Below are positions 16,007 through 24,717 of a stretch of 64,000 nucleotides of DNA, one piece after another. The stretch's first letter is position 1. Each line of letters opens with the position of its first letter. The stretch covers positions 24,097 through 88,096 of the forward strand of contig DBTQ01000031.1 in NCBI GenBank assembly GCA_002307135.1. Direction: 5' to 3'. A model generated the notes under the pieces. That model saw nothing but the letters and a program-made list of their open reading frames with translations, searched no databases and had not been told where the DNA came from. Source of the DNA: Bacteroidetes bacterium UBA1312 (GTDB lineage: Bacteria > Bacteroidota > Bacteroidia > Chitinophagales > Chitinophagaceae). The translations under genes and the position numbers were made by a program.

Positions 16007-16908
16007 AACAAAGATGGATTGATTATATCCACAATTTGCAAGACCGCATCTGTGCTGCATTAGAGCAGGAAGATGGCGCAGCAAAATTTATTGAAGACAA
16101 ATGGGAACGCAGCGAAGGAGGTGGTGGTAAAACACGTGTTATTGCCAATGGAACTATTTTTGAAAAAGGTGGTGTAAACACCTCTATTGTATTTGGCGAA
16201 GTATCAGATACTATGCGCAAGCAATTAAACATTGATGGGCATAGTTGGTTTGCATGTGGCTTGAGCTTGGTATTACACCCCGGCAATCCATTTGTACCCA
16301 CTACACATGCCAACTGGCGTTATTTTGAAGTGTACGACAAAGATGGAAATCTTTTAGACTGTTGGTTTGGCGGTGGTGCAGACCTTACACCTTATTATTT
16401 ATTTGAAGAGGATGCACTGCATTTCCACCAGACATTTAAAAATGCCATGCAACCTTTTGGAGCAGAAAAATATCCCAAATACAAAGCATGGTGCGACACT
16501 TATTTTACCAATACGCACCGCAACAATGAGATGCGTGGCATAGGCGGTGTTTTCTACGATCATCTGAAGCCAACTCCGGAATTTGATAGCGAAGAATTGT
16601 TTGCATTCCAGCAGGCAAATGGAAATAGTTTTATAGAAGCTTACCTCCCCATTATTACCAAAAGAAAAAACACCACATTTACACCTGAACATAAACACTG
16701 GCAAGAAATACGTCGCGGACGTTACGTAGAGTTCAATCTTATCCACGACAGAGGAACCATTTTCGGACTTAAAACAAACGGACGAACGGAAAGCATTTTA
16801 ATGAGCTTACCACCAACAGTTCGTTTTGAATACGACTATCAACCAAAGCCCGATAGTCCCGAAGCTGTATTACTCGATGCCTGCCTGCATCCAAGAGACT
16901 GGGCCTGA
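15997..16908 (+). CDS. hemF: Oxygen-dependent coproporphyrinogen-III oxidase
   Basis: A 303-residue aerobic oxidase converting coproporphyrinogen III to protoporphyrinogen IX with O2. Family signatures are FACGLSLVLHPGNPFVPT, the GGGADLTPYY segment, and RRGRYVEFNLIHDRGT with FGLKTNGRTESILMSLPP. HemF rather than the radical-SAM HemN implies heme synthesis under oxic conditions from this operon. Starts inside the end of hemE. Confidence 0.96.
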   Translation: MELKQRWIDYIHNLQDRICAALEQEDGAAKFIEDKWERSEGGGGKTRVIANGTIFEKGGVNTSIVFGEVSDTMRKQLNIDGHSWFACGLSLVLHPGNPFVPTTHANWRYFEVYDKDGNLLDCWFGGGADLTPYYLFEEDALHFHQTFKNAMQPFGAEKYPKYKAWCDTYFTNTHRNNEMRGIGGVFYDHLKPTPEFDSEELFAFQQANGNSFIEAYLPIITKRKNTTFTPEHKHWQEIRRGRYVEFNLIHDRGTIFGLKTNGRTESILMSLPPTVRFEYDYQPKPDSPEAVLLDACLHPRDWA

Positions 16909-16935
16909 TTTTGAATATTAAAAAACAAAGCGATT

Positions 16936-17910
16936 ATGTATCTACAACGCAGAAATAGAATTTTACGCAGCAATGCAGCCATCCGCAGTATGGTAGCAGA
17001 AACGACATTAACACCCAGCGATTTTATTGCACCATTGTTTATTGATGAAGGTGCAAATTATCAGTTCGAAATACCTTCCATGAAAGGTTATTACCGCTAT
17101 TCGCTCGATCTTACTATTAAAGAAGTTAAAGAGCTTTGGTCTTTGGGCATTAAGAGTGTATTACTTTTTGTAAAAGCACCGGACAATGTAAAAGACAATA
17201 CAGGGAAAGAGGCTTGGAATAAAGATGGATTAATGCAACGCAGTATCAAAGCCATCAAAGATGCAGTACCCGAAATGGTAGTGATGACCGATGTCGCACT
17301 CGATCCCTACTCTATTTACGGACACGATGGCATTGTAGAAAATGGCGAAATCATTAACGACGGAACAGTAGAAGCTTTGGTAAAAATGAGCGTCAGCCAT
17401 GCAGAAGCCGGAGCCGATTTTGTAGCGCCGAGCGATATGATGGATGGCCGGATCGGCGCCATACGTGCGGCTTTGGAGCAAAACAATTTCACCAAAGTAG
17501 GTATCATGGCATATAGTGCCAAATACGCCAGTTGTTTCTATGGTCCATTCCGCGACGCGTTGGATTCTGCTCCGGGATTTGGCGATAAGAAAACCTACCA
17601 AATGAATTATGCCAACCGAATCGAAGCTATCAAAGAAACATTAATGGACATTGAAGAAGGTGCAGACATAGTGATGGTAAAACCTGCCATGGCTTACCTC
17701 GACATTATTCGTGAAATAAAAAATGCAGTCAACGTACCAGTAAGCGCCTACCATGTAAGCGGTGAATATGCCATGATCAAAGCCGCAGCACAAATGGGCT
17801 GGCTCGACGAAAACAAAGCCATTATAGAAAGCCTTACCTCCATCAAAAGAGCTGGAGCAGACTTAATTGCCACTTATTTTGCGAAAGATGCCGTAAAATT
17901 GCTTGGATAA
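16936..17910 (+). CDS. hemB: Porphobilinogen synthase (delta-aminolevulinate dehydratase)
   Basis: A 324-residue enzyme condensing two 5-aminolevulinates to porphobilinogen. The two Schiff-base lysines are in MAYSAKYASCFYGPFR and MVKPAMAYLD. At the catalytic metal site, where zinc enzymes have three cysteines, this protein reads DVALDPYSIYGHDG, with Asp/Ala instead of Cys. It is therefore of the zinc-independent, magnesium- or potassium-dependent type. It follows hemF by 27 bases in the heme operon. Confidence 0.96.
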   Translation: MYLQRRNRILRSNAAIRSMVAETTLTPSDFIAPLFIDEGANYQFEIPSMKGYYRYSLDLTIKEVKELWSLGIKSVLLFVKAPDNVKDNTGKEAWNKDGLMQRSIKAIKDAVPEMVVMTDVALDPYSIYGHDGIVENGEIINDGTVEALVKMSVSHAEAGADFVAPSDMMDGRIGAIRAALEQNNFTKVGIMAYSAKYASCFYGPFRDALDSAPGFGDKKTYQMNYANRIEAIKETLMDIEEGADIVMVKPAMAYLDIIREIKNAVNVPVSAYHVSGEYAMIKAAAQMGWLDENKAIIESLTSIKRAGADLIATYFAKDAVKLLG

Positions 17911-17920
17911 AACAACCACC

Positions 17921-18754
17921 ATGAAACCAATTCACGTTTGCAGCTATATCCTTTGCATACTATTTTTAACATCTTGTGGTCAAAGAATTTATTTTCCTGA
18001 AAAAGTTACCATAGCAGGGCTACAGCATAAAGGCGATGCCATGTTAAATGGTTCCTTAAAAATGCAAAGCAACCCATCTGATAGTAGCTATACTAAAGGA
18101 TCAGGTATAAGCGCTTCCTGCGATGCTGCATTTGCGATTACCAATCATTGGGGCATCAGTGCAGGCTATAGAGCATTAAAAAATAAATCTATTGTAGAAA
18201 AAGACACCAACAATCTGTTAAGAGCACAATATGGGGGCGTTTTTAATGGCAATAAATATGAATTCAGTTTAGTCTATTTTACACCAATAAATACGCATGC
18301 TATTATTGAAGGACAAGCCGGATTTGCATTAGGAGCTATCAACAGGAACGGCATTAGATACCCTTTATATAACTACAACACTAGATACAACAACCTGTTT
18401 CTGCAAGCAGCATTTGGTTACTATCGCAAATATTTTAGATTGAATGTTGGGTTGAAATATATTAACCAGAAATATTACTCTTTTGAATCAGACAATCCCG
18501 ATCTAAAATATCGGATAACAAACTTCGCACGAGAGATAGGTACCGATATCACTTCCAAAAGATATTCTTTCATAAGCACGTTTTCTGAATGCGAAGCCGG
18601 ATACAAATTTATTTTCTTCAACCTTCAGTATGGCATGTATATACCCATTGACAATCAGCTTAGCTATCCGTTTCAACCATATATCAGCATGGGGCTTACC
18701 TATCGATTCAACACAAAGTCTTTTCCTCAAAACAATTTTGATCAACAACAATAA
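17921..18754 (+). CDS. Predicted lipoprotein with barrel-like domain inside the heme operon
   Basis: A 277-residue protein. The signal sequence ends in a lipobox, LFLTSCG, so Cys about 21 should be lipidated. The remainder has alternating beta-strand patterns (NHWGISAGYRAL, ALGAINRNGIRYPLYNYNTRYNN, YISMGLTYRFN), like many Bacteroidota outer-membrane proteins of unknown function. The start is the ATG at 17921; a TTG at 17903 would overlap hemB. It lies 10 bases after hemB, and hemL begins directly after its stop, so it is co-transcribed with heme genes. A role with porphyrin or iron at the envelope would be inference only. Confidence 0.7.
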   Translation: MKPIHVCSYILCILFLTSCGQRIYFPEKVTIAGLQHKGDAMLNGSLKMQSNPSDSSYTKGSGISASCDAAFAITNHWGISAGYRALKNKSIVEKDTNNLLRAQYGGVFNGNKYEFSLVYFTPINTHAIIEGQAGFALGAINRNGIRYPLYNYNTRYNNLFLQAAFGYYRKYFRLNVGLKYINQKYYSFESDNPDLKYRITNFAREIGTDITSKRYSFISTFSECEAGYKFIFFNLQYGMYIPIDNQLSYPFQPYISMGLTYRFNTKSFPQNNFDQQQ

Positions 18755-20050
18755 ATGAAAACATACAATAACAGCATTGCCCTTTTTGAACGCGCACAAC
18801 AAAGCATTCCCGGTGGCGTCAACTCTCCTGTTCGAGCTTTTAAAAGCGTTGGTGGTACACCTGTTTTTATAGAGCGGGCAAAAGGTGCTTATTTATACGA
18901 TGCTGATGGCAATCAGTACATCGACTATATCGCATCTTGGGGACCAATGATTTTAGGACATGCCTACGAGCCGGTAGTAAAAGCCATTCAGGAAAAAGCA
19001 GAAGGCTCTACCTCTTTTGGTGCACCTACCGAACTGGAAATAGAAATGGCGGAACTCATCAAATCCATGACACGCAATGTGGACCTGGTCCGTATGGTGA
19101 GCAGTGGCACAGAAGCTTGTATGAGTGCATTGCGTCTGGCTCGAGGCTATACAGGACGCAATAAATTCATCAAATTTGAAGGTTGTTACCATGGCCATGC
19201 CGATGCTTTTTTAGTGAAAGCAGGAAGCGGACTTGCTACATTCGATATTCAAACAGTGCCCGGCATTACCGCAGGTGTAAGCAACGACACCCTTACTTGT
19301 GCTTACAACGACCTCGATGCCGTAAAACAATTAGTAACCGCACACAAGGGCGAAATTGCTGCAATTATTATTGAGCCCATAGCGGGCAACATGGGTTGTA
19401 TTTTACCACAGCCCGGATTTGTTGAAGGCTTACGCCATATCTGTACTGAAGAAGGCATTGTGTTCATCTTTGATGAGGTCATGACCGGATTCCGATTGGG
19501 AGCCGGTGGTGCACAAGCTACATTAAATGTTGATGCCGACCTGGTATGCTATGGCAAGGTAATTGGCGCCGGTATGCCCGTTGGTGCATTTGGTGGTAAA
19601 AAAGAAATCATGAGCCATATTGCACCCTTAGGCAATGTGTATCAGGCGGGTACATTAAGTGGTAATCCGTTAGCTATGATTGCCGGGTTCACATTATTGC
19701 AAACGCTGCAAAACAATCCTGATTTTTACCGGGAGCTGGATGCTAAAACTGAATACTTACACAAAGGACTGGAAACCGTTTTGACTGCCACTGGAAAACC
19801 ATTTGTCATTAACCGCCTGGGCTCTATGATTAGTGTGCATTTCAGCGCACAACCCGTTACTGATTTTGCCTGCGCCGCTGCTTCCGACAATGCATTTTTC
19901 AACAAATTTTTCCACGCCATGTTGCGCAGAGGCATTTACTTGCCGCCATCCGCATTCGAAAGCTGGTTCTTAAACAATGCATTGACTTATGCCGATTTGG
20001 ATGCAACTATTGCTGCTGCCCAAGAAAGCTTGACAGAGCTCTGCGCTTAA
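18755..20050 (+). CDS. hemL: Glutamate-1-semialdehyde 2,1-aminomutase
   Basis: A 431-residue PLP enzyme that turns glutamate-1-semialdehyde into 5-aminolevulinate, completing the C5 route begun by HemA. It shows the family opening FERAQQSIPGGVNSPVRAF, the Gly-Thr-Glu phosphate loop VSSGTEACMSALRLARG, FDEVMTGFRLG, and the PLP lysine in YGKVIGAGMPVGAFGG. Its start follows the lipoprotein stop without a gap; last gene of the operon. Confidence 0.97.
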   Translation: MKTYNNSIALFERAQQSIPGGVNSPVRAFKSVGGTPVFIERAKGAYLYDADGNQYIDYIASWGPMILGHAYEPVVKAIQEKAEGSTSFGAPTELEIEMAELIKSMTRNVDLVRMVSSGTEACMSALRLARGYTGRNKFIKFEGCYHGHADAFLVKAGSGLATFDIQTVPGITAGVSNDTLTCAYNDLDAVKQLVTAHKGEIAAIIIEPIAGNMGCILPQPGFVEGLRHICTEEGIVFIFDEVMTGFRLGAGGAQATLNVDADLVCYGKVIGAGMPVGAFGGKKEIMSHIAPLGNVYQAGTLSGNPLAMIAGFTLLQTLQNNPDFYRELDAKTEYLHKGLETVLTATGKPFVINRLGSMISVHFSAQPVTDFACAAASDNAFFNKFFHAMLRRGIYLPPSAFESWFLNNALTYADLDATIAAAQESLTELCA

Positions 20051-20068
20051 ATATTAATAAAAATAAAA

Positions 20069-20104
20069 TGGCGTTGCAGGAATAAAATGAATCCTGCAAC
20101 GCCA
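20069..20104. terminator. Bidirectional terminator between hemL and phosphotransferase gene
   Basis: A 13-bp perfect stem (20069-20081 TGGCGTTGCAGGA with 20092-20104) around a 10-base loop, with A-rich and T-rich flanks, lies between two convergent genes. Confidence 0.9.
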
Positions 20105-20129
20105 AATCTTTTAGTGAGGCACCAATCCA

Positions 20130-21119
20130 TCAAATATCCAATTGGTGAAAGTCAACATACTTTTTCACCCTTACCATTATATACCTTTTGAGATAAGTTT
20201 CGTTGATAAATACATTGGACCAATTGTCGAAGCGCGCGCATTGAACCCCCAGATAAAAGAAATGCAGGCTTACACCTAACATCGGCAACAGACGTTTTTC
20301 TTCTTCACTTACCGGTGTAACACTTTCATAACCCTGAAGGAATGCCGCGGCTTTCAGCCGGTATTCTTTTTCGTCCGCTTCCATAACATACAACTGCATC
20401 AGATAGTAGGCTATATCCAGGCAAAGCCATCCATTGCCGCAAAAGTCGAAATCAAAAATATTGATCTGATTATTGCCATCCACATGTAAATTGTCAAACC
20501 ACATATCCAGATGCACAGCACCCTTCCTGAGCTGCTGCTCATGTATATGAGCAAAGGCCGCTATTAAATATTGCTGTGTGGCAGCCATAAAGCGCATTTC
20601 ATCCGTATCAGCAGCGATAAATCGCTTCAACCCTTTAAATGAATCCACCAACAATGTTTGCGTATCATAAGTTGCCCGCTCCAATTTAAAACCTTGCGTT
20701 TGCCGGTGCAGCGCAGCCATTGCTTCACCTATAGCATAGTGTGTTTGTGTAGCAGAATTGTGCAGCTTTTCACCTCCCACATACGAGAACAATACACCAA
20801 ACCTATTGCCTTCCGGTGCTTCCAGCTCCTGAATAAATAGACCTTCCCGATCGGCAATGGCATAAGAAACCGAAATACCATTATCCTGCAAATGCCGCAG
20901 CAACCTTAGCTCTTCAGCAACCTCATGCCTTGTTCTCCAACCGTAGCTATATACACGAAACACATATTGAGCAGCACCAGCTGCAACTAGATAGGTATGG
21001 TTCACCCCAGTTTTAATCACGCTACAACTTATGCCTTCAGCCAAATTATATTGTTGCTGAATATAACGACCCAACGCCGTCGTTTCAAGAATAGAACTGA
21101 GTACAGGAAATGATTCCAT
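20130..21119 (-). CDS. Phosphotransferase (APH/choline-kinase fold)
   Basis: A 329-residue protein of the aminoglycoside-phosphotransferase/kinase-like fold. The N-lobe opens SCSVIKTGVNHTYLVAAG. The catalytic loop is VHLDMWFDNLHVDG (Brenner-type H-x-D with the following Asn) and the metal-binding Asp is in INIFDFDFCGNGWLCLD. Related proteins phosphorylate small molecules such as homoserine, choline or sugars; no drug resistance should be inferred. It lies 26 bases after the esterase gene, probably one transcript. Confidence 0.8.
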   Translation of the reverse strand: MESFPVLSSILETTALGRYIQQQYNLAEGISCSVIKTGVNHTYLVAAGAAQYVFRVYSYGWRTRHEVAEELRLLRHLQDNGISVSYAIADREGLFIQELEAPEGNRFGVLFSYVGGEKLHNSATQTHYAIGEAMAALHRQTQGFKLERATYDTQTLLVDSFKGLKRFIAADTDEMRFMAATQQYLIAAFAHIHEQQLRKGAVHLDMWFDNLHVDGNNQINIFDFDFCGNGWLCLDIAYYLMQLYVMEADEKEYRLKAAAFLQGYESVTPVSEEEKRLLPMLGVSLHFFYLGVQCARFDNWSNVFINETYLKRYIMVRVKKYVDFHQLDI

Positions 21120-21145
21120 GTTGTGTTATTTTAAGTGGAGAATTT

Positions 21146-21994
21146 TTATTTTACAAGTTTGGGTTGGTACAACAGCTGCAATCCCTTGTAAACACCATTG
21201 TGCAATATCGTCAAATGGTTTTCATCAGGAAAGAAAACAAAATCTGTTTGTATATTCTTTTGCCCGGATGTCTGCAATATTTCTGTCAAACGTTTGGCAT
21301 CGTCTTCCATTTGCTTACCCTCGCTACCCACCGCAATATACACATGGACAGGACGATTCGATGGCTGTATCAATAGCTGTGGTGCCGCCAGCAAAAGCGT
21401 TTCATTATCCCACCAAAGGCTTGGGCTAATAATCATATAATTGTTGAACAGGTAGGGCTTTTTCAACAATATTTCGGTAGCCAACAGCCCGCCTAAAGAT
21501 TGGCCGATAATTGTCTTCGTATTATTCGCTCTGTAGTGCCGTTCAACAAACGGTTGGAGTTCTTTTTCTACAAACGATATAAACCTTGCAGAACTGCCTG
21601 TAGTCGGATAATCCTTCTTGTCCTGAGCAACGGTAGTGGGAAAAGTAAAATCCCTTTTCCGATCCACATTCGCAATACCAACCACAATAGATTTTGGCAT
21701 AGCCGTTATCATCGTCATAAACTGAACCAGCCCGGCAATATGAATGAAATCTTCATTAGCAGAGCCATCCAATAAATAAATCACCGGATAAGTGGCCAAA
21801 GAATCGGGCGAATACCCTTCCGGCAAATAAACATTCAGTGTTCTATCTTCACCCAATTCATGCGAATTGATATGCGCCACCGCACCCAATACAAAAGGAC
21901 TTTGACCATCCGCTTGCACCGAAGATCTATTTTGTGCAAAGCTGATATTGAACAGTACACTAATGGTCAAAAGAAACAGTATGGTTGGTTTCAT
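21146..21994 (-). CDS. Exported alpha/beta-hydrolase (putative esterase family)
   Basis: A 282-residue protein with a signal peptide ending ISFAQ (about residue 21); the ATG at 21994 is chosen because it begins directly at this signal. The esterase-D/IroE-like hydrolase domain has YPVIYLLDGSANEDF as oxyanion region, the nucleophile elbow GQSLGGLLATE and a late catalytic His in PDENHLTIL. Family members cleave siderophore esters, acetyl groups or short esters in the periplasm; the substrate here is unknown. It precedes the phosphotransferase gene on the same strand. Confidence 0.8.
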   Translation of the reverse strand: MKPTILFLLTISVLFNISFAQNRSSVQADGQSPFVLGAVAHINSHELGEDRTLNVYLPEGYSPDSLATYPVIYLLDGSANEDFIHIAGLVQFMTMITAMPKSIVVGIANVDRKRDFTFPTTVAQDKKDYPTTGSSARFISFVEKELQPFVERHYRANNTKTIIGQSLGGLLATEILLKKPYLFNNYMIISPSLWWDNETLLLAAPQLLIQPSNRPVHVYIAVGSEGKQMEDDAKRLTEILQTSGQKNIQTDFVFFPDENHLTILHNGVYKGLQLLYQPKLVK

Positions 21995-22117
21995 CAAAGA
22001 GGCTGTTGATACAAGCAAAGCGCGAAATTAAAACAATAGTCAGGAGTATTGCATTTTCCTATCTATTTTCCAAAGACAAATTATATTCAAGACTGCTGTA
22101 TAACACAGCTTACTCGT

Positions 22118-22564
22118 CTAACTATTAAACTGTCGCAAATGGTGGTCGCTGTGCTTATAAGCCATATAGCCGATTTGCTCATGACTCAACTTTCCAAAAA
22201 ACACATGCACAAAACCAGGGTTTGAATAATGCGCATATTGCTCTATCAGCGCTATCCAGCGCTTTTTTTCTGCTGCTATATCGCCATTGGTTTCTTTTAT
22301 TTTAAGTTGGGGAATCGTCGGTGTACTGTGCGCCAGAGGCTGTTCATCTTTCAATACCTTTTTCAACGCCATTTTACCAAACAAACGACCTATAAACATT
22401 TGTTTATTTTGCTCTTTTTTAGCCATCCACTCTTCCCATTGCCTGCAATGCCGCAACATCTGGTACACATTCATCTTCCCCCATTGGGCCGTACTATGTT
22501 CGTTGAGTGTATTGATTCTGCTGATCAATTCGGCTCTGACCATCGGGTCAAATACAGTTTTCAT
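22118..22564 (-). CDS. DUF1569 family protein
   Basis: A 148-residue protein matching DUF1569 by pattern: RINTLNEHSTAQWGKMNVYQMLRHC near the N-terminus and HVFFGKLSHEQIGYMAYKHSDHHLRQF at the end, giving His residues in the DinB-like four-helix arrangement that often binds a metal. Function unknown; DinB-like proteins include thiol-dependent transferases. It runs in the same direction as the esterase, 123 bases upstream, possibly with its own promoter. Confidence 0.75.
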   Translation of the reverse strand: MKTVFDPMVRAELISRINTLNEHSTAQWGKMNVYQMLRHCRQWEEWMAKKEQNKQMFIGRLFGKMALKKVLKDEQPLAHSTPTIPQLKIKETNGDIAAEKKRWIALIEQYAHYSNPGFVHVFFGKLSHEQIGYMAYKHSDHHLRQFNS

Positions 22565-22723
22565 ATTCCGGATAAACTTTGATGTAAATATGCTTAAAAA
22601 AGAACCGCTATTGCAACAGTCAATACCGGGAAAGCAACTACAAACAAGCGCTCATCCCGCTACTAAATTAAGGAATAAGTGGTAAAATCTATTTCTTGCT
22701 GCAATATATAGGAGCGATTGAAT

Positions 22724-23284
22724 TTAGCGCCCAATGGTTTTATGCCGCCACAAAGCGATTACATGGGTGTTGGTATGCTTGCCATAGGGGTGATTTTCGA
22801 AAAGCCGTTTTTTAATATCGTATGCACGCAGGTAATCGTCGATCAGGCCATACTGATTCAAATCTTCGGGCAAAAAAGTATCGTCAAAACCGCCACAATT
22901 CGTCAGGGCACTGATAATAAAATGCGGATCCAGCAGATCGTATCCCACAAACTCGTAGTCCGCTATTTCAATCGTCTCGCACACCTCATCGGGTTCTATA
23001 ACGGCGGTCAACAAATTGAACTTCCCGTCCAATTTAGCTTTCTGCAAAACATACGCCTGCGTGGTATAAAACCCCGTGACGCAAAAATCAACGACGTGTA
23101 TATTATCCCAATCGGCTTCATTGTTATAATCCGGCTCTACCAGCAATTCGTTCAACAAAGCATCCAACGAAACCAGTTCCGTCAAATGGTTTAACCCGCT
23201 CCATTTTTTGTATTGGTACCACGAGTAACCATCTTCATCATAACCGCTATCATAAGCGGCCCGTAGTGTATATAAAAAGTTCAT
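22724..23284 (-). CDS. Acidic hypothetical protein
   Basis: A 186-residue soluble protein, rich in Asp, Glu and Tyr (for example YDSGYDEDGYSWYQYKKW near residue 10). No family recognised. An opposite-strand frame of 158 codons covers the same bases but has a composition typical of a shadow. The last residues lie close to, but do not meet, the DUF1569 gene, which starts 160 bases further on. The start is close to the left end of the NDT-domain island. Confidence 0.6.
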   Translation of the reverse strand: MNFLYTLRAAYDSGYDEDGYSWYQYKKWSGLNHLTELVSLDALLNELLVEPDYNNEADWDNIHVVDFCVTGFYTTQAYVLQKAKLDGKFNLLTAVIEPDEVCETIEIADYEFVGYDLLDPHFIISALTNCGGFDDTFLPEDLNQYGLIDDYLRAYDIKKRLFENHPYGKHTNTHVIALWRHKTIGR

Positions 23285-23311
23285 CTGTTGTTTAATTGTT
23301 CGTCTTTACGC

Positions 23312-23322
23312 GGGGGGAGTAT
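23312..23322. repeat. Left copy of an 11-bp inverted repeat flanking the NDT-domain genes
   Basis: GGGGGGAGTAT here is the exact reverse complement of ATACTCCCCCC at 25680-25690. The two copies lie 63 and 68 bases outside the two-gene module on either side. Confidence 0.5.
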
Positions 23323-23385
23323 TTTGAGAGTTTCAGCAGGATCCTGTTACACGTTTTATTAACATAGATATGAACTTAGATTTGA

Positions 23386-24597
23386 TCAAAATTGAAGTTT
23401 CATTTTCGGAAAAACATTTGTTAATGGATTGTCTATTGCATCAACATTGTTTAAGGCTTGCCTAACCTGACTTGCAATTTCAGCTTTATGAATTTCAATT
23501 TTAGGAACTAAAGAATAAATATCTGTAGTGTCAATAGTTATAGTTCTCGACTGACTAACATCAAAAGGGATTCGATCTGCTTTACGAATGATTTGAACTG
23601 TTGGTAATCTACATGCATGTCGCAACGCCAACTCATAAAACACATTAGGATTGTGAAAAGATAAGTCTGCTATTACCAGCTTTGCCTTGATTATGTACTC
23701 TATTATTTGATTTGTTATCGTGCCAGGTTTGTCTATTTGGTCTGCCCTCACAACCTTCATATTAAATTGTTGTATTGCTGGTGTTATAATTGTCTCCAAA
23801 AACAAATCGGAATGTTTTCTAAATTCTGAATTTTCGTCTCCAATTGGTGTGATATAAAAGCAGATATTATTAAAATCTTCAAAAGTTGTAATACTACGAT
23901 CATCATTATTTACTTGGACTAAATCAACTACTTGAAAATTCTGAGAAGAACTATTTGACGAAGCAATTGAAACATCCGAGGATGTTTTAGAAATTTTTTC
24001 TAATGCGTGTTCCAAAGAAATAACTCTTTCAGCTCCCGAAATTGTTTGTAGCAACCCTAAGTATTTGATATTAACTATAAATGTTTCAACTACTTCAGTC
24101 GCAGACTCTGAATCAAGTTCTTTGGTTTTATATTCGTCAACTATTAAGTCCTTTATGACGGAAATGGAAGGCAACTTGTTCCCAACAAATTTTGTATATA
24201 GATAATTATAAACTTCTATTCCTGAAACCGCTAATTCAAACTTAGCTTTAAGTGCAATCACAGGCGATTGTTCATCTGAAACACATTCTAACCCATTGGG
24301 TGTAAGTTCTAAAAATTCTGCAACATAACTTCCTTTAGTAAGACCATATTTATTTGATATTACTATTAACATCCTACTTGATCCACTATCTGGTGATTTC
24401 CTAAGCGTGTCAAACAAGGTTAACCGCCTAACTTTTTCACCTGCGCCAAGCTTATACAATTCTTTAGCAAAATTTATAGACTCTTCAAATGCACCAACAG
24501 TAAATGGTTTTCTTTTGCCTCGTTTTGATGCTACAGATAATTCATCTTTATTCTCGCTTTTTGATTTGAAGTCTTTTGGCTTTACTGATTTCGTCAT
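23386..24597 (-). CDS. Protein with winged-helix-like N-terminus and C-terminal NDT-like domain
   Basis: A 403-residue protein. Residues 1-30 are basic and disordered. Residues 33-200 look like a tandem helical/winged-helix sensor region (LFDTLRKSPDSGSSRMLIVI, SNKYGLTKGSY). A Ser-rich linker (205-220) follows. Residues 245-370 are a nucleoside-2-deoxyribosyltransferase-like domain: CFYITPIGD, VVRADQID, then ADLSFHNPNVFYELALRHA with Asp311 and Glu322. In the NDT/Rcl fold the Glu of the YELG-type motif is the nucleophile, so an N-glycosidic-bond hydrolase on a nucleotide (perhaps NAD+) is plausible. Such domains occur in bacterial conflict systems. It pairs with the next upstream gene, which has the same domain. 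Confidence 0.75.
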   Translation of the reverse strand: MTKSVKPKDFKSKSENKDELSVASKRGKRKPFTVGAFEESINFAKELYKLGAGEKVRRLTLFDTLRKSPDSGSSRMLIVISNKYGLTKGSYVAEFLELTPNGLECVSDEQSPVIALKAKFELAVSGIEVYNYLYTKFVGNKLPSISVIKDLIVDEYKTKELDSESATEVVETFIVNIKYLGLLQTISGAERVISLEHALEKISKTSSDVSIASSNSSSQNFQVVDLVQVNNDDRSITTFEDFNNICFYITPIGDENSEFRKHSDLFLETIITPAIQQFNMKVVRADQIDKPGTITNQIIEYIIKAKLVIADLSFHNPNVFYELALRHACRLPTVQIIRKADRIPFDVSQSRTITIDTTDIYSLVPKIEIHKAEIASQVRQALNNVDAIDNPLTNVFPKMKLQF

Positions 24598-24717
24598 TTT
24601 TAGTGATTTATTATACCTAACAAAAGAGTTTGGTCATTATTGGAAGATTCCTATTTATTAAGTTCTAATTAAAGTTGATGATTGCAGTATTTCTAACATT
24701 TTGTGCAAGAGCCAAAT

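Noticed and set aside
20130..21119. Aminoglycoside resistance gene
   Set aside because: The fold is that of APH-like phosphotransferases, but the family is broad and the chromosomal context (next to an esterase and heme genes) gives no support for antibiotic resistance.
22718..23194. 158-codon plus-strand frame
   Set aside because: Opposite the 186-residue acidic protein; its Ile/Gln/Arg-rich composition is that of a shadow frame and no domain is seen.
24598..24717. TATAAT-like sigma70 promoter before the first NDT-domain gene
   Set aside because: TATAAT occurs on the minus strand but without a convincing -35 box, and such hexamers are frequent in AT-rich DNA.
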